Shown here: one piece after another, positions 1 through 6,834 of the stretch | How positions within the stretch are numbered: position 1 is the first letter of the stretch | Layout: every line of letters begins with the position of its first letter | Source: an uncultured Paracoccaceae bacterium | GTDB lineage: Bacteria; Pseudomonadota; Alphaproteobacteria; Rhodobacterales; Rhodobacteraceae | Assembly: GCA_937916485.1 (NCBI GenBank) | Contig: CALFSV010000140.1 | Span: 1-10,081 of the forward strand | Length of the DNA stretch: 10,081 nt | Reading direction: 5' to 3' | Notes under the pieces: model-generated | What the model was told of the DNA's origin: nothing | The model's input: only the letters and a program-made list of their open reading frames with translations | Databases searched by the model: none | Position numbers and translations under genes: made by a program

Positions 1-167
1 TATAAATCATATGATCCCCCCGGAGGGTGCCCAAGCATGATGGTGATGGTGTTGCCTTTATAAACCTCTTCCAAAGATTGCGCATAAGCGCCTTGAGGCA
101 CCATAGCTACTGTTGCGATGACAGCAGTGACTGTTAAAGTGGCGCGGATCTTACTGATAAATTTCAT
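1..167 (-). CDS. TctC/Bug-family solute-binding protein of a tripartite tricarboxylate transporter, N-terminal part
   Basis: This is the first 55 codons of a gene read leftward; the rest lies outside the window. The start is the ATG at 167-165, preceded by a strong Shine-Dalgarno sequence (GGGAGGTA, complement of 171-178). Residues 1-29 look like a Sec signal peptide: a basic start (MKFISKIR), a hydrophobic core and a likely cleavage site after AYA (29), so the protein should be exported to the periplasm. The mature part begins QSLEEVYKG and reaches ITIMLGHPPGGSYDL, which matches the first strand and glycine-rich ligand loop (PPGGSYD) of Bug/TctC binding proteins. In this family the protein captures a carboxylated solute and delivers it to a TctA/TctB permease. 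The divergent permease gene supports the call. Ligand unknown. The family call is confident; the full length cannot be judged. Confidence 0.85.
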   Translation of the reverse strand, partial: MKFISKIRATLTVTAVIATVAMVPQGAYAQSLEEVYKGNTITIMLGHPPGGSYDL

Positions 168-170
168 TCT

Positions 171-178
171 TACCTCCC
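171..178 (-). promoter_or_regulatory. Ribosome binding site of the TctC-like gene
   Basis: The minus strand reads GGGAGGTA three bases upstream of the ATG, an almost perfect anti-16S match. It fixes the start codon of the partial leftward gene and predicts efficient translation, as expected for an abundant periplasmic binding protein. Confidence 0.7.
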
Positions 179-202
179 AAATAAATTTACTTCGACATTG
201 GT

Positions 203-217
203 GCCACAAATTGTGGC
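203..217. promoter_or_regulatory. Palindrome GCCACAA-A-TTGTGGC, putative operator
   Basis: A perfect inverted repeat with 7-base arms around a single central A lies 36 bases upstream of the tctC-like start codon. The position suits an operator at or just downstream of the leftward promoter. No T-run follows on either strand, so it is not an intrinsic terminator. The regulator that would bind it is not identifiable. Confidence 0.45.
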
Positions 218-259
218 GGGTTACCTAATCGTACTAAATTCGCAAAGATTCACGAATTC

Positions 260-274
260 TGTATTTAAAATACA
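260..274. promoter_or_regulatory. Palindrome TGTATTT-A-AAATACA, possible operator
   Basis: A perfect inverted repeat with 7-base arms and one central base, in the middle of the divergent spacer. It is AT-only apart from its outer G/C pair, so chance occurrence in AT-rich DNA is more likely than for the other two palindromes. The TGTAT/ATACA half-sites do resemble operators of several one-component regulators. Confidence 0.3.
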
Positions 275-310
275 TTAGCAGGTAAAAAAATAATTTGTAA
301 ACAGAAGGTA

Positions 311-327
311 TTATTGTCATACAATAA
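311..327. promoter_or_regulatory. Palindrome TTATTGT-CAT-ACAATAA, putative operator overlapping a -35 element
   Basis: A perfect inverted repeat with 7-base arms and a 3-base centre. Its core ATTGT-N3-ACAAT resembles operators described for GntR-family (FCD-type) regulators of organic-acid catabolism; this is a resemblance, not a match to a defined site. It covers the TTGTCA that is the best -35 candidate for the rightward operon, so a bound protein would be placed to block or modulate transcription. Confidence 0.45.
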
Positions 328-341
328 AATGTGGTTACGAT
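314..341 (+). promoter_or_regulatory. Candidate sigma70-type promoter for the rightward operon
   Basis: TTGTCA (314-319, 5 of 6 consensus bases) is followed after 16 bases by TACGAT (336-341, 4 of 6). An alternative -10, GATAAT (339-344, 5 of 6), would give a 19-base spacer. Transcription would start about 80 bases before the tctA-tctB start codon. Assignment is by consensus only. Confidence 0.35.
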
Positions 342-429
342 AATCTCTGCTTTATTTAATCAATGACTATTGGAATAACCGTTAGGATAGTGATTTTTTA
401 AACTACGACCTTAACTTGGGGACATTTAG

Positions 430-2448
430 ATGGTTGAAGCCGCTTTAGAAGCGCTCCAGATAATTTCAGATCCGGGACGCCTGATGTTTGTTGCACTTGG
501 AACAGTTTTGGGTTTGCTAATTGGTGTTATACCCGGCATCGGTGGCCTTGTTGGGCTTGCCTTATTGCTTCCCTTTACCTTTGCGCTTGACCCCTATACG
601 GCGCTCGCTTTTCTTGTTGGTGTTCAGTCAGTTACCACCACCTCAGACACGATTCCCGCGGTCATGTTTGGCGTCCCCGGTACAACAGGATCAGCTGCAA
701 CAGTTCTGGATGGTTACCCGATGGCAAAAAAGGGTGAGGCTAGCCGTGCTTATGGCGCCGCCTTTACGGCCTCGGTGTGCGGCGGACTGTTTGGCGCAGT
801 CGTTTTGGCTATGTCGATCCCGATCATTCGTCCATTTATCATGGCTATTGGCACACCTGAACTTTTAGCAATATGCCTACTTGGCCTGACTTTGGTGGTT
901 TCGCTCAGCCATAATGCGTTGTTCAAAGGGCTGGTTGCCGCCAGCCTTGGCTTGCTTCTCGCAACGATCGGAGATGAACCGCAGACTGGCGAGATGCGCT
1001 GGACGTTTGATGTGTTCTACCTTTGGGACGGGTTGAGCTTGGTGCCTGTAGCCCTTGGACTATTTGCGGTGCCGGAAATGATTGATTTAGGTGCCTCAAA
1101 ACGAAGCATTGCCCGTAAGTCGGAAAGAACATCTGCATGGGGCCAGCTCCAAGGCATGAGGGACGTTGCCCAAAACTGGTGGCTTGTTATTCGTTGCTCG
1201 AGCATCGGAACCATTTTAGGGGCCATACCTGGTTTGGGCGCCAATGTCATCGACTGGATTTCTTATGGTTATGCGGCGCGTGTCTTGCCAGGGGCGAGAG
1301 AAACATTCGGCAAAGGCGATGTGCGCGGAGTGATAGCATCAGAAAGTGCTAACAATGCCAAAGAGGGGGGGGCTCTTGTGCCGACGCTTGCATTTGGTGT
1401 GCCTGGCTCTGCGTCCATGGCAATTCTACTTGGCGCGTTCCTAATTCATGGAATCGCGCCTGGACCAAAGATGCTTGATGAACAGCTGGATGTAACCTTC
1501 ACCCTGATCTGGACTGTGGCGATTGCCAATATTTTGGGTGCAGGACTTTGTTTTGCGTTTGCCGGACATTTTGCCAAGATAGCGACGGTTCGCGCTGGAC
1601 TGCTTGTTCCGCTGGTTTTTGGCATCATGACCATAGGTGCATACCAGGGTGCAAAAGATTATGGCGACCTTATTGTGTTGTTGATCTTTGGCGTTCTGGG
1701 GTGGGTTATGAAGAGGCTAAACTGGCCACGGCCCCCACTAATTCTTGCCTTTGTACTTGGCGGTCTCATGGAAAGTTATCTGTTCATCTCTCAGTTGCGG
1801 TACGGCTTTGAGTGGATGCTAAAGCCTCTTCCTTTTGTTATTCTTCTGATAGTATCGTTTTTGCTTATACGTCCGTTGATCATTCGGTTTTTGCCAAATT
1901 GGAAAAAACAGCAGGCTGTTAGAAAAGATATAGCCGATAGTAAACCAACTGGGCATGTCCCACATGCCCATGGCGGAGAGATGATCGCTGATATGGTTAT
2001 GTGGGCCGGAGCCATAAGCCTGATGGTCTATGTTTATGTGGCATCATCAAGTTGGCAAGCACCAGCGCGCATGCTGCCTCAAGCCATTGCGATTGGTGGG
2101 TTAATTGCTGCAGCAGGCTTTATGATCTTTCGTTACATGGGAAAAATCCCACCGCTTGCAACCGAAAGTAGTGAGCCCATTCTCAAGGTTGCGCGCCAAA
2201 TTGGCTGGCTACTGGCACTAGTGATCGGCGTTAAGTTAATTGGCATGCTTCCTGCCATTGGGATGTTCGTTTTGCTTTATATGATTTTTGAGGGCAAAAC
2301 GAAACCACTGACGGCAGTCCTGATCCTACTTCCGTTTTTGGGAGGTGTTTGGTTCCTGTTTCACGAGCTTTTGCATGTTCCATGGCCACCATCAATGCTT
2401 GGCGACTTATTTCTTGAGCTACGTCGGCTTAGCGGACGCTTGATCTAA
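430..2448 (+). CDS. Fused TctA-TctB permease of a tripartite tricarboxylate transporter
   Basis: This 672-residue inner-membrane protein should import a carboxylate delivered by a TctC-type binding protein, driven by an ion gradient. Residues 1 to about 490 are TctA. They hold two repeats marked by PGIGG (35-39) and PGLGAN (267-272), the family signature AKEGGALVPTL followed by FGVPGSA (about 310-328), and RPPLILAFVLGG (434-445) near the end. A charged, His-rich linker (about 490-516) leads to a second domain (about 517-660) with four hydrophobic segments and a WQAPARMLP element, which looks like TctB. TctA alone is usually about 500 residues and TctB about 150, normally from separate genes, so both membrane components appear joined here. 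The frame is continuous with no sign of an assembly error. GGGGA (418-422) supports the ATG. The next gene starts 22 bases downstream, so they are probably co-transcribed. TctA is certain; the TctB assignment is likely. Confidence 0.9.
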   Translation: MVEAALEALQIISDPGRLMFVALGTVLGLLIGVIPGIGGLVGLALLLPFTFALDPYTALAFLVGVQSVTTTSDTIPAVMFGVPGTTGSAATVLDGYPMAKKGEASRAYGAAFTASVCGGLFGAVVLAMSIPIIRPFIMAIGTPELLAICLLGLTLVVSLSHNALFKGLVAASLGLLLATIGDEPQTGEMRWTFDVFYLWDGLSLVPVALGLFAVPEMIDLGASKRSIARKSERTSAWGQLQGMRDVAQNWWLVIRCSSIGTILGAIPGLGANVIDWISYGYAARVLPGARETFGKGDVRGVIASESANNAKEGGALVPTLAFGVPGSASMAILLGAFLIHGIAPGPKMLDEQLDVTFTLIWTVAIANILGAGLCFAFAGHFAKIATVRAGLLVPLVFGIMTIGAYQGAKDYGDLIVLLIFGVLGWVMKRLNWPRPPLILAFVLGGLMESYLFISQLRYGFEWMLKPLPFVILLIVSFLLIRPLIIRFLPNWKKQQAVRKDIADSKPTGHVPHAHGGEMIADMVMWAGAISLMVYVYVASSSWQAPARMLPQAIAIGGLIAAAGFMIFRYMGKIPPLATESSEPILKVARQIGWLLALVIGVKLIGMLPAIGMFVLLYMIFEGKTKPLTAVLILLPFLGGVWFLFHELLHVPWPPSMLGDLFLELRRLSGRLI

Positions 2449-2470
2449 AAGTTAAAGGACCCACCACGCA

Positions 2471-4234
2471 ATGCGAGATAAAATAAAAAATCCTGCGGCA
2501 AGCTTAAACCTGCCAGATCACCAACTCTACGGGAGTGACTTGATTGCTGAGGCACTGCGCGAGCAGCGTTTTCCCTATATTTGCCTTAACCCCGGAGCAA
2601 GCTATCGTGGGCTGCATGATAGCTTGGTAAATCATCTTGGTAACCAAACGCCTGAGATTATAACCTGTATGCATGAAGAACATGCCGTTGGTATTGCCCA
2701 AGGGTATGCGAAAATCACTGACAAGGCTCTGGCAGTAGCCGTTCATTCCAATGTTGGCTTGATGCATGCGTCGATGGGGGTGTTCAATGCATGGTGTGAC
2801 CGGGTGCCGATGCTCATTCTGGGCGCGACGGGGCCGCTGGATGCTGCAAAACGTCGACCATGGATTGAATGGATCCACACAACTATTGATCAGGGCAGTA
2901 TGGTACGGGGCTTTACCAAATGGGACGATCAGCCTGCATCTCCAGAGGCTGCCGTCGAGTCTATTCGCCGAGGTGTAATACTGACGAATACAGCGCCGTC
3001 AGGACCCGTCTATGTAAATCTTGACGTGTCTATTCAAGAGCAGAAAATCGACGTTAGGCCGACATTTGATGATATCTCGCATTTCCCAACTCCGGACAAT
3101 GCAGAACCACCCAAAGCTGCACTTGCAGAGGCGCTGGGGATCCTTTCCAGGGCCAAGCGCCCATTTATTTTCTGTGGCCGTGGGGGAAGAAGTGAGGCGG
3201 AATGGAATAACCGGATTAAGCTCGCCGAGCGATTGAATGCCCGCACGGCGACACATATGAAATTACCAGCCGGTTTTCCAACAACGCATCCATTATTTAT
3301 CGGCGAGACAGGGTGGCGTCTGAAAGGCGCTGTGCTTGAGGCAATCCAGTCTGCCGATGCGATCCTGATGCTTGATTGGTTGGATGGCGGCAATGCATTG
3401 AAATTGGCATTTCCCGCAGGCGTGTCGCGTCCGCCAGTGATTAATGTATCGAATGATTTTCACATGCATCGTGGGTGGAACATGGATTATGGCGGGCTGC
3501 CAGCTGTCGATGTGTCGATACCAACGGTAACGAGCACTACGGTTGCTGCGCTGCTTGATGGTCTTGAGAAACCCGTGCCTGCAATACCTTTGCAAGGTTG
3601 GGATTTACCAAAGCTTGAAGGCAAAGGTGAAATTGGTCTGATGGATCTGGCGTTGGCGTTTTTTCACGCTACTAAAGATCGAGAGATTTGCATCACCGGC
3701 CGGCCGCTTGGCTGGCCACTCAATGCAAATGAAATAACTCATCCACTTGGCTTCTTGGGCCACACCGGTGGTGGGGGCCTTGGTGCCGGAACGTCAATTG
3801 CTGTCGGGGCAGCACTTGGTCTTCGAGAAATAGGTTCGAAACGCCGCGCCGTGGCAATACTTGGTGATGGTGACTTTACAATGGGATTAACAGCAATCTG
3901 GAATGCAGCTACCCTAAAACTGCCAATCCTGTTCTTGATCGCAAATAACCATTCTTATTATAATGATGAAGATCACCAGATTAAAATTGCGCGACATCGC
4001 GGGCGAGCTGAAGAAAATGCGTCAATTGGTCAGAGAATGCAGGGGCCTGAGCCAGATCTTGCTGGCCTGGCACGCGGTATGGGTCTAGAAGCGCCCGACC
4101 CAATTATTGATTTAGCAGATCTTCAAGCAGCGTTAATATATAGCCTTGAACGCGTTGAAAATGGGGCAGCGGTTGTCCTTGACGTTAGAGTTCGCCAAGA
4201 ATATGTCGGCGACGGAATGGTGGAACTATCATGA
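2471..4234 (+). CDS. Thiamine-diphosphate-dependent enzyme, acetolactate synthase / benzoylformate decarboxylase superfamily
   Basis: This is a cytoplasmic 587-residue enzyme with the usual three-domain layout. The N-terminal Pyr domain (about 15-190) contains NPGAS (40-44) and HEEHAVGIAQGYA (68-80), whose Glu69 sits where the cofactor-activating glutamate is found. A central domain (about 215-365) follows. The C-terminal PP domain (about 390-575) carries the metal-diphosphate motif starting GDGDF (465-469) and ending at Asn492-Asn493. Length is normal for the family. Members decarboxylate or ligate 2-oxo acids or cleave C-C bonds. Automatic pipelines often call such proteins acetolactate synthase large subunit, but no small regulatory subunit is nearby and the transporter context points to catabolism. 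Substrate unknown. The start sits 22 bases after the permease gene; AAAGGA (2454-2459) is a reasonable ribosome binding site. The stop overlaps the start of the hydrolase gene. Confidence 0.85.
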   Translation: MRDKIKNPAASLNLPDHQLYGSDLIAEALREQRFPYICLNPGASYRGLHDSLVNHLGNQTPEIITCMHEEHAVGIAQGYAKITDKALAVAVHSNVGLMHASMGVFNAWCDRVPMLILGATGPLDAAKRRPWIEWIHTTIDQGSMVRGFTKWDDQPASPEAAVESIRRGVILTNTAPSGPVYVNLDVSIQEQKIDVRPTFDDISHFPTPDNAEPPKAALAEALGILSRAKRPFIFCGRGGRSEAEWNNRIKLAERLNARTATHMKLPAGFPTTHPLFIGETGWRLKGAVLEAIQSADAILMLDWLDGGNALKLAFPAGVSRPPVINVSNDFHMHRGWNMDYGGLPAVDVSIPTVTSTTVAALLDGLEKPVPAIPLQGWDLPKLEGKGEIGLMDLALAFFHATKDREICITGRPLGWPLNANEITHPLGFLGHTGGGGLGAGTSIAVGAALGLREIGSKRRAVAILGDGDFTMGLTAIWNAATLKLPILFLIANNHSYYNDEDHQIKIARHRGRAEENASIGQRMQGPEPDLAGLARGMGLEAPDPIIDLADLQAALIYSLERVENGAAVVLDVRVRQEYVGDGMVELS

Positions 4235-5061
4235 ATAGCATAATGAAAACCGAATATATTGCCACAGCAAACGATAGCACCAAAATTCGCTATGTGATTT
4301 GGTCAGGTAGCTCTGAGAACAAAAAAACGCCTACCAAGAGACTGGTACTTGTTCACTCGCTTGCGATGGTTGCCGAGTTTTGGGAGGCCACTGCAACCGA
4401 GCTTGGGTCTGACTTTGAGATACTTGCTATCGATTGCCGCGGACATGGCGCATCGGACAAGCCTCAAGGCCCTTTCAGTGTTGAGCTATTTGCCGGTGAC
4501 CTTGCCGCTGTTTTAGACCAGGCCGAATGGGATAAAGTAATTGTTGGTGGTGCGTCGATGGGGGGCTGCGTTGCACTAACCTTTGCTGCGCTTTATCCAC
4601 AACGTACTGCTGGTCTTGCGCTGATCGATACAACTGCTTGGTATGGTGAGACGTCTATCGTGGATTGGGAGGAACGTGGACAGAAAGCAGTCACCGGCGG
4701 TATGGCAAGCATGACTGGCTTTCAGAAGACGCGTTGGTTTTCAGAAAATTTTTGCGCCAAGAACGACGCTGTTGTCGAACAGGCGATCAAAGTCTTTGTG
4801 GCGAATGATCCTGCTGCTTATCTTGAAACTTGCAGAATGCTGGGTCGTTGCAATCAAAGCGCCGCCCTCAGCAATATAACGGTTCCGTGCGAAATTATTG
4901 TTGGTGAGGAAGACTATGCCACACCCATAGTAATGGCTGAAAAAATGCATGGAGCGATCCCCAACTCAAATTTGACGGTGATTCCAAAGGCGCGCCATTT
5001 TACCCCACTTGAGGTTCCAGATGTGATTGCGCGGATTTTGGCATCAATGGATATTGTCTAA
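4231..5061 (+). CDS. Alpha/beta hydrolase, 3-oxoadipate enol-lactonase-like
   Basis: A 276-residue cytoplasmic hydrolase with a complete catalytic triad: Ser109 in the nucleophile elbow GASMGG (107-112), Asp228 in GEEDYATP (225-232) and His256 in ARHFTP (254-259). The oxyanion-hole strand ends VHSLAM (41-46), and DCRGHGASDKP (68-78) is the conserved stretch typical of PcaD-like enzymes and related esterases. The family hydrolyses lactones, esters or C-C bonds of ring-cleavage products. No protocatechuate-pathway genes are in the window, so pcaD is not assigned. The ATG overlaps the previous stop as ATGA, implying translational coupling. An in-frame second ATG at 4243 is possible, but the overlap favours the first. 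Length is normal. Substrate unknown; fold and triad are confident. Confidence 0.85.
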   Translation: MNSIMKTEYIATANDSTKIRYVIWSGSSENKKTPTKRLVLVHSLAMVAEFWEATATELGSDFEILAIDCRGHGASDKPQGPFSVELFAGDLAAVLDQAEWDKVIVGGASMGGCVALTFAALYPQRTAGLALIDTTAWYGETSIVDWEERGQKAVTGGMASMTGFQKTRWFSENFCAKNDAVVEQAIKVFVANDPAAYLETCRMLGRCNQSAALSNITVPCEIIVGEEDYATPIVMAEKMHGAIPNSNLTVIPKARHFTPLEVPDVIARILASMDIV

Positions 5062-5148
5062 CCGCCCAAACTTGTTTTTTGCAACCAGCAATTAATAACC
5101 AAAGGTAAAACTGCATTCAAAGACCAACTATGAATCTGAGGAATAACT

Positions 5149-5595
5149 ATGAATTTAGCCGACGAAATTATCATCCCGGGCCAGCTTGACACTGTCTTTG
5201 TCAGTCTAATTGATCCGGAGGTTTTGAAGCGCTGCATCCCTGGTTGTGAAGAGCTGAAAAAGACTAGTGACACTGATTTTGCCGCAAAAGTTGTATTGAA
5301 AATTGGTCCAGTCAAGGCTAAATTTTCTGGCACTGTGAGCTTGGATGTTTCCCGCGCACCACATCATTTAACGCTTTCTGGTGCCGGTGAAGGTGGGCTT
5401 GCCGGCTTTGCTAAAGGTGGGGCTGATGTTGAACTGGTGGATCAGGGTAATGAGACGCTGCTACGATATAGCGCAACGGCTGAAACCGGAGGAAAAATTG
5501 CCCAATTGGGTGCGAGATTGATTGAAAGCACCGCAAAAAAACTATCAAAAGCGTTTTTTAATAATTTTGAGAAAATTATGATTGGTGAAGAATAA
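5149..5595 (+). CDS. CoxG-like SRPBCC protein (carbon monoxide dehydrogenase subunit G family)
   Basis: A 148-residue protein with the CoxG pattern: an N-terminal strand (LADEIIIPGQ), DPEVLKRCIPGC (22-33), KIGPVKAKFSG (51-61), a glycine-rich stretch (GAGEGGLAGFAKGGA, 78-92) and the C-terminal helix region GGKIAQLGARLI (114-125) followed by AFFNNFEK. The SRPBCC fold makes a deep hydrophobic pocket. CoxG proteins accompany molybdenum hydroxylases of the CO-dehydrogenase type and help attach them to the membrane or transfer electrons, without being part of the enzyme core. Two subunits of such an enzyme are encoded downstream. There is no signal peptide or membrane segment. GAGGAA (5137-5142) is a good ribosome binding site. 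The 87-base gap before it shows no obvious promoter or terminator. The specific substrate cannot be deduced. Confidence 0.85.
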   Translation: MNLADEIIIPGQLDTVFVSLIDPEVLKRCIPGCEELKKTSDTDFAAKVVLKIGPVKAKFSGTVSLDVSRAPHHLTLSGAGEGGLAGFAKGGADVELVDQGNETLLRYSATAETGGKIAQLGARLIESTAKKLSKAFFNNFEKIMIGEE

Positions 5596-5716
5596 GACTG
5601 GCTGAATAGGCTTTGGGGCCGACTTGGAATTTTCAAAGCGCGGTTGTGGCCGAAGCGTTAAAGCGGCGACAGATCTCCTCAAGATAGAGTGACCCAAGAT
5701 GATGAGAGGGAAATGA

Positions 5717-6289
5717 ATGCGACGTGTAATTATAGCAATAACTGGTGCATCAGGGGTGATCTATGGCATCCGTGCGCTTGAGCTATTGCGACAAATTGAT
5801 GATGTTGAATCGCATGCCATCATTACCCCATCCGCCTACCGCACAGCTCTTGCCGAAGTTGATTATACGCCGGATCAAATCAAGCTGCTCGCCGATCAAC
5901 TTTATAACCACAAAGATATTGGTGCAGCAATCTCATCTGGCTCGTTTCAAACCAATGGTATGCTGGTTGCGCCCTGTTCAATCAAAACTCTAAGTGCGAT
6001 TGCCAATTGTTTTAACGAGGAATTGACCGCCCGCGCTGCTGATGTTTGTTTGAAAGAACGGCGCCGCGTGGTTTTGATGCTTCGTGAAACCCCATTTCAT
6101 GCGGGCCATATCAGGTTGATGGATCAGGCGACACAGGCTGGAGCCATTGTTATGCCGCCAGTTCCAGGGTTCTATACGCGGCCAAAAACATTGGATGATA
6201 TAATTGACCAAACGGTTGGTCGTGCGCTTGATCTTCTCGATATCCATTTGCCAGCAGTAAAGCGCTGGACTGGTAGCGGCGTTTCTTAG
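5717..6289 (+). CDS. UbiX/Pad1-type flavin prenyltransferase
   Basis: UbiX-family enzymes join a dimethylallyl group to FMN, making the prenylated FMN cofactor used by UbiD-family (de)carboxylases. This 190-residue cytoplasmic protein has the Rossmann start [14 protein letters not shown] (4-17), SGSFQTNGM (74-82), [12 protein letters not shown] (85-96), [14 protein letters not shown] (113-126) and PPVPGFY (147-153). Lys113, Arg123, Glu124, Tyr153 and Arg169 fit the positions recalled for the dimethylallyl-phosphate and catalytic residues of Pseudomonas aeruginosa UbiX (Lys129, Arg139, Glu140, Tyr169, Arg185), so it should be active. Length is standard. GAGAGGGA (5704-5711) precedes the ATG. 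The placement with catabolic genes, with no ubiquinone genes around, suggests it serves a dedicated UbiD decarboxylase, but none is in the window. It could also be the cell's general UbiX. The 121-base gap upstream holds no clear terminator or promoter. Confidence 0.9.
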   Translation: MRRVIIAITGASGVIYGIRALELLRQIDDVESHAIITPSAYRTALAEVDYTPDQIKLLADQLYNHKDIGAAISSGSFQTNGMLVAPCSIKTLSAIANCFNEELTARAADVCLKERRRVVLMLRETPFHAGHIRLMDQATQAGAIVMPPVPGFYTRPKTLDDIIDQTVGRALDLLDIHLPAVKRWTGSGVS

Positions 6290-6348
6290 ACGCGTTAGAG
6301 ATAGAGTTACAGCGTCAATATTTGACATTTAATTGGAAGGAAACTTAT

Positions 6349-6819
6349 ATGCCAACTGTAGTAATGAAGGTAAATGGGACGAGTGTGAGCCATGATGTTC
6401 CAGCCAATACCTTGCTGGTTTCATTTTTGCGTGAGACCTTGGAGCTGACCGGAACACATGTTGGGTGCGATACCAGCCAGTGCGGTGCCTGTATTGTCCA
6501 TGTGAATGGTGAGTCCATCAAATCATGCAGCATTTTAGCAGCGCAGCTTGACGGCGCCGATGTCACGACGATTGAGGGTATCGCCAATGGAGACGAGTTG
6601 CACCCAATGCAGCAAGCGTTTCATGAAAATCATGGTCTGCAATGCGGGTTTTGCACGCCAGGGATGGTGATGAGCGCGATTGAGCTTGTGGCAAAAAACC
6701 AAAACCTGTCCGAGCGTGAGATCCGTGAAGGACTTGAAGGCAATATCTGCCGCTGCACCGGCTATCACAACATTATCAAATCAGTACAGGATGCTGCTGG
6801 GAAAATGCACAGCGCATAG
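6349..6819 (+). CDS. [2Fe-2S] subunit of a molybdenum hydroxylase (CoxS / XdhA-small type)
   Basis: The small electron-transfer subunit of an aerobic CO-dehydrogenase / xanthine-dehydrogenase-family enzyme, 156 residues. It carries both canonical clusters: the plant-ferredoxin-like site Cys40-X4-Cys45-X2-Cys48-X11-Cys60 and the four-helix site Cys99-X2-Cys102-X31-Cys134-X1-Cys136 (CGFCTPG and CRCTGYH). It passes electrons from the molybdenum centre to FAD. The ATG at 6349 is chosen over a possible upstream TTG because GGAAGG (6335-6340) lies at the right distance and the protein then begins in the normal place for the family ([10 protein letters not shown]). The FAD subunit gene begins 15 bases later. 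The molybdopterin large subunit that would determine the substrate is not in the window. Function as a subunit is very likely; the oxidised compound is unknown. Confidence 0.93.
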   Translation: MPTVVMKVNGTSVSHDVPANTLLVSFLRETLELTGTHVGCDTSQCGACIVHVNGESIKSCSILAAQLDGADVTTIEGIANGDELHPMQQAFHENHGLQCGFCTPGMVMSAIELVAKNQNLSEREIREGLEGNICRCTGYHNIIKSVQDAAGKMHSA

Positions 6820-6834
6820 ATATAAGGAACGAAA

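Larger units (their letters stand above)
168..429. promoter_or_regulatory. Divergent control region between tctC-like and tctA-tctB genes
   Basis: This AT-rich 262-bp spacer separates two divergent genes of one transporter. It contains no plausible coding sequence. It does contain three separate perfect inverted repeats (203-217, 260-274 and 311-327) and a rightward promoter candidate. The leftward promoter could not be placed with confidence. The arrangement is typical of a shared control region bound by a local regulator, but no regulator gene is present in the window. The TctA-TctB start is preceded by GGGGA (418-422) at a 7-base spacing. Confidence 0.6.

Noticed and set aside
1017..1250. 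Minus-strand ORFs inside the permease gene, and similar antisense ORFs elsewhere
   Set aside because: They are short, have no recognisable domains, and overlap genes whose protein families are clear on the plus strand.
2471..4234. Calling the ThDP enzyme ilvB (biosynthetic acetolactate synthase)
   Set aside because: There is no ilvN-type small subunit or ilvC nearby, and the setting is a transport and catabolic operon.
4231..5061. Naming the hydrolase pcaD
   Set aside because: The triad and RGHGASD motif are shared by many hydrolases, and no other protocatechuate-pathway gene is present.
5699..5716. Five-codon ORF (MMRGK, stop) directly before the ubiX start, in the same frame
   Set aside because: It is far too short to support, and its AGAGGG stretch is better explained as the ubiX ribosome binding site.
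6322..6327. TTGACA just before the iron-sulfur subunit gene as a -35 promoter element
   Set aside because: It lies only 22 bases before the start codon, leaving no space for a -10 element and leader, and no -10 is seen.
6322..6348. Longer version of the iron-sulfur subunit starting at TTG 6322
   Set aside because: The extension would include the GGAAGG ribosome binding site as coding sequence, and the ATG at 6349 gives the normal family N-terminus.
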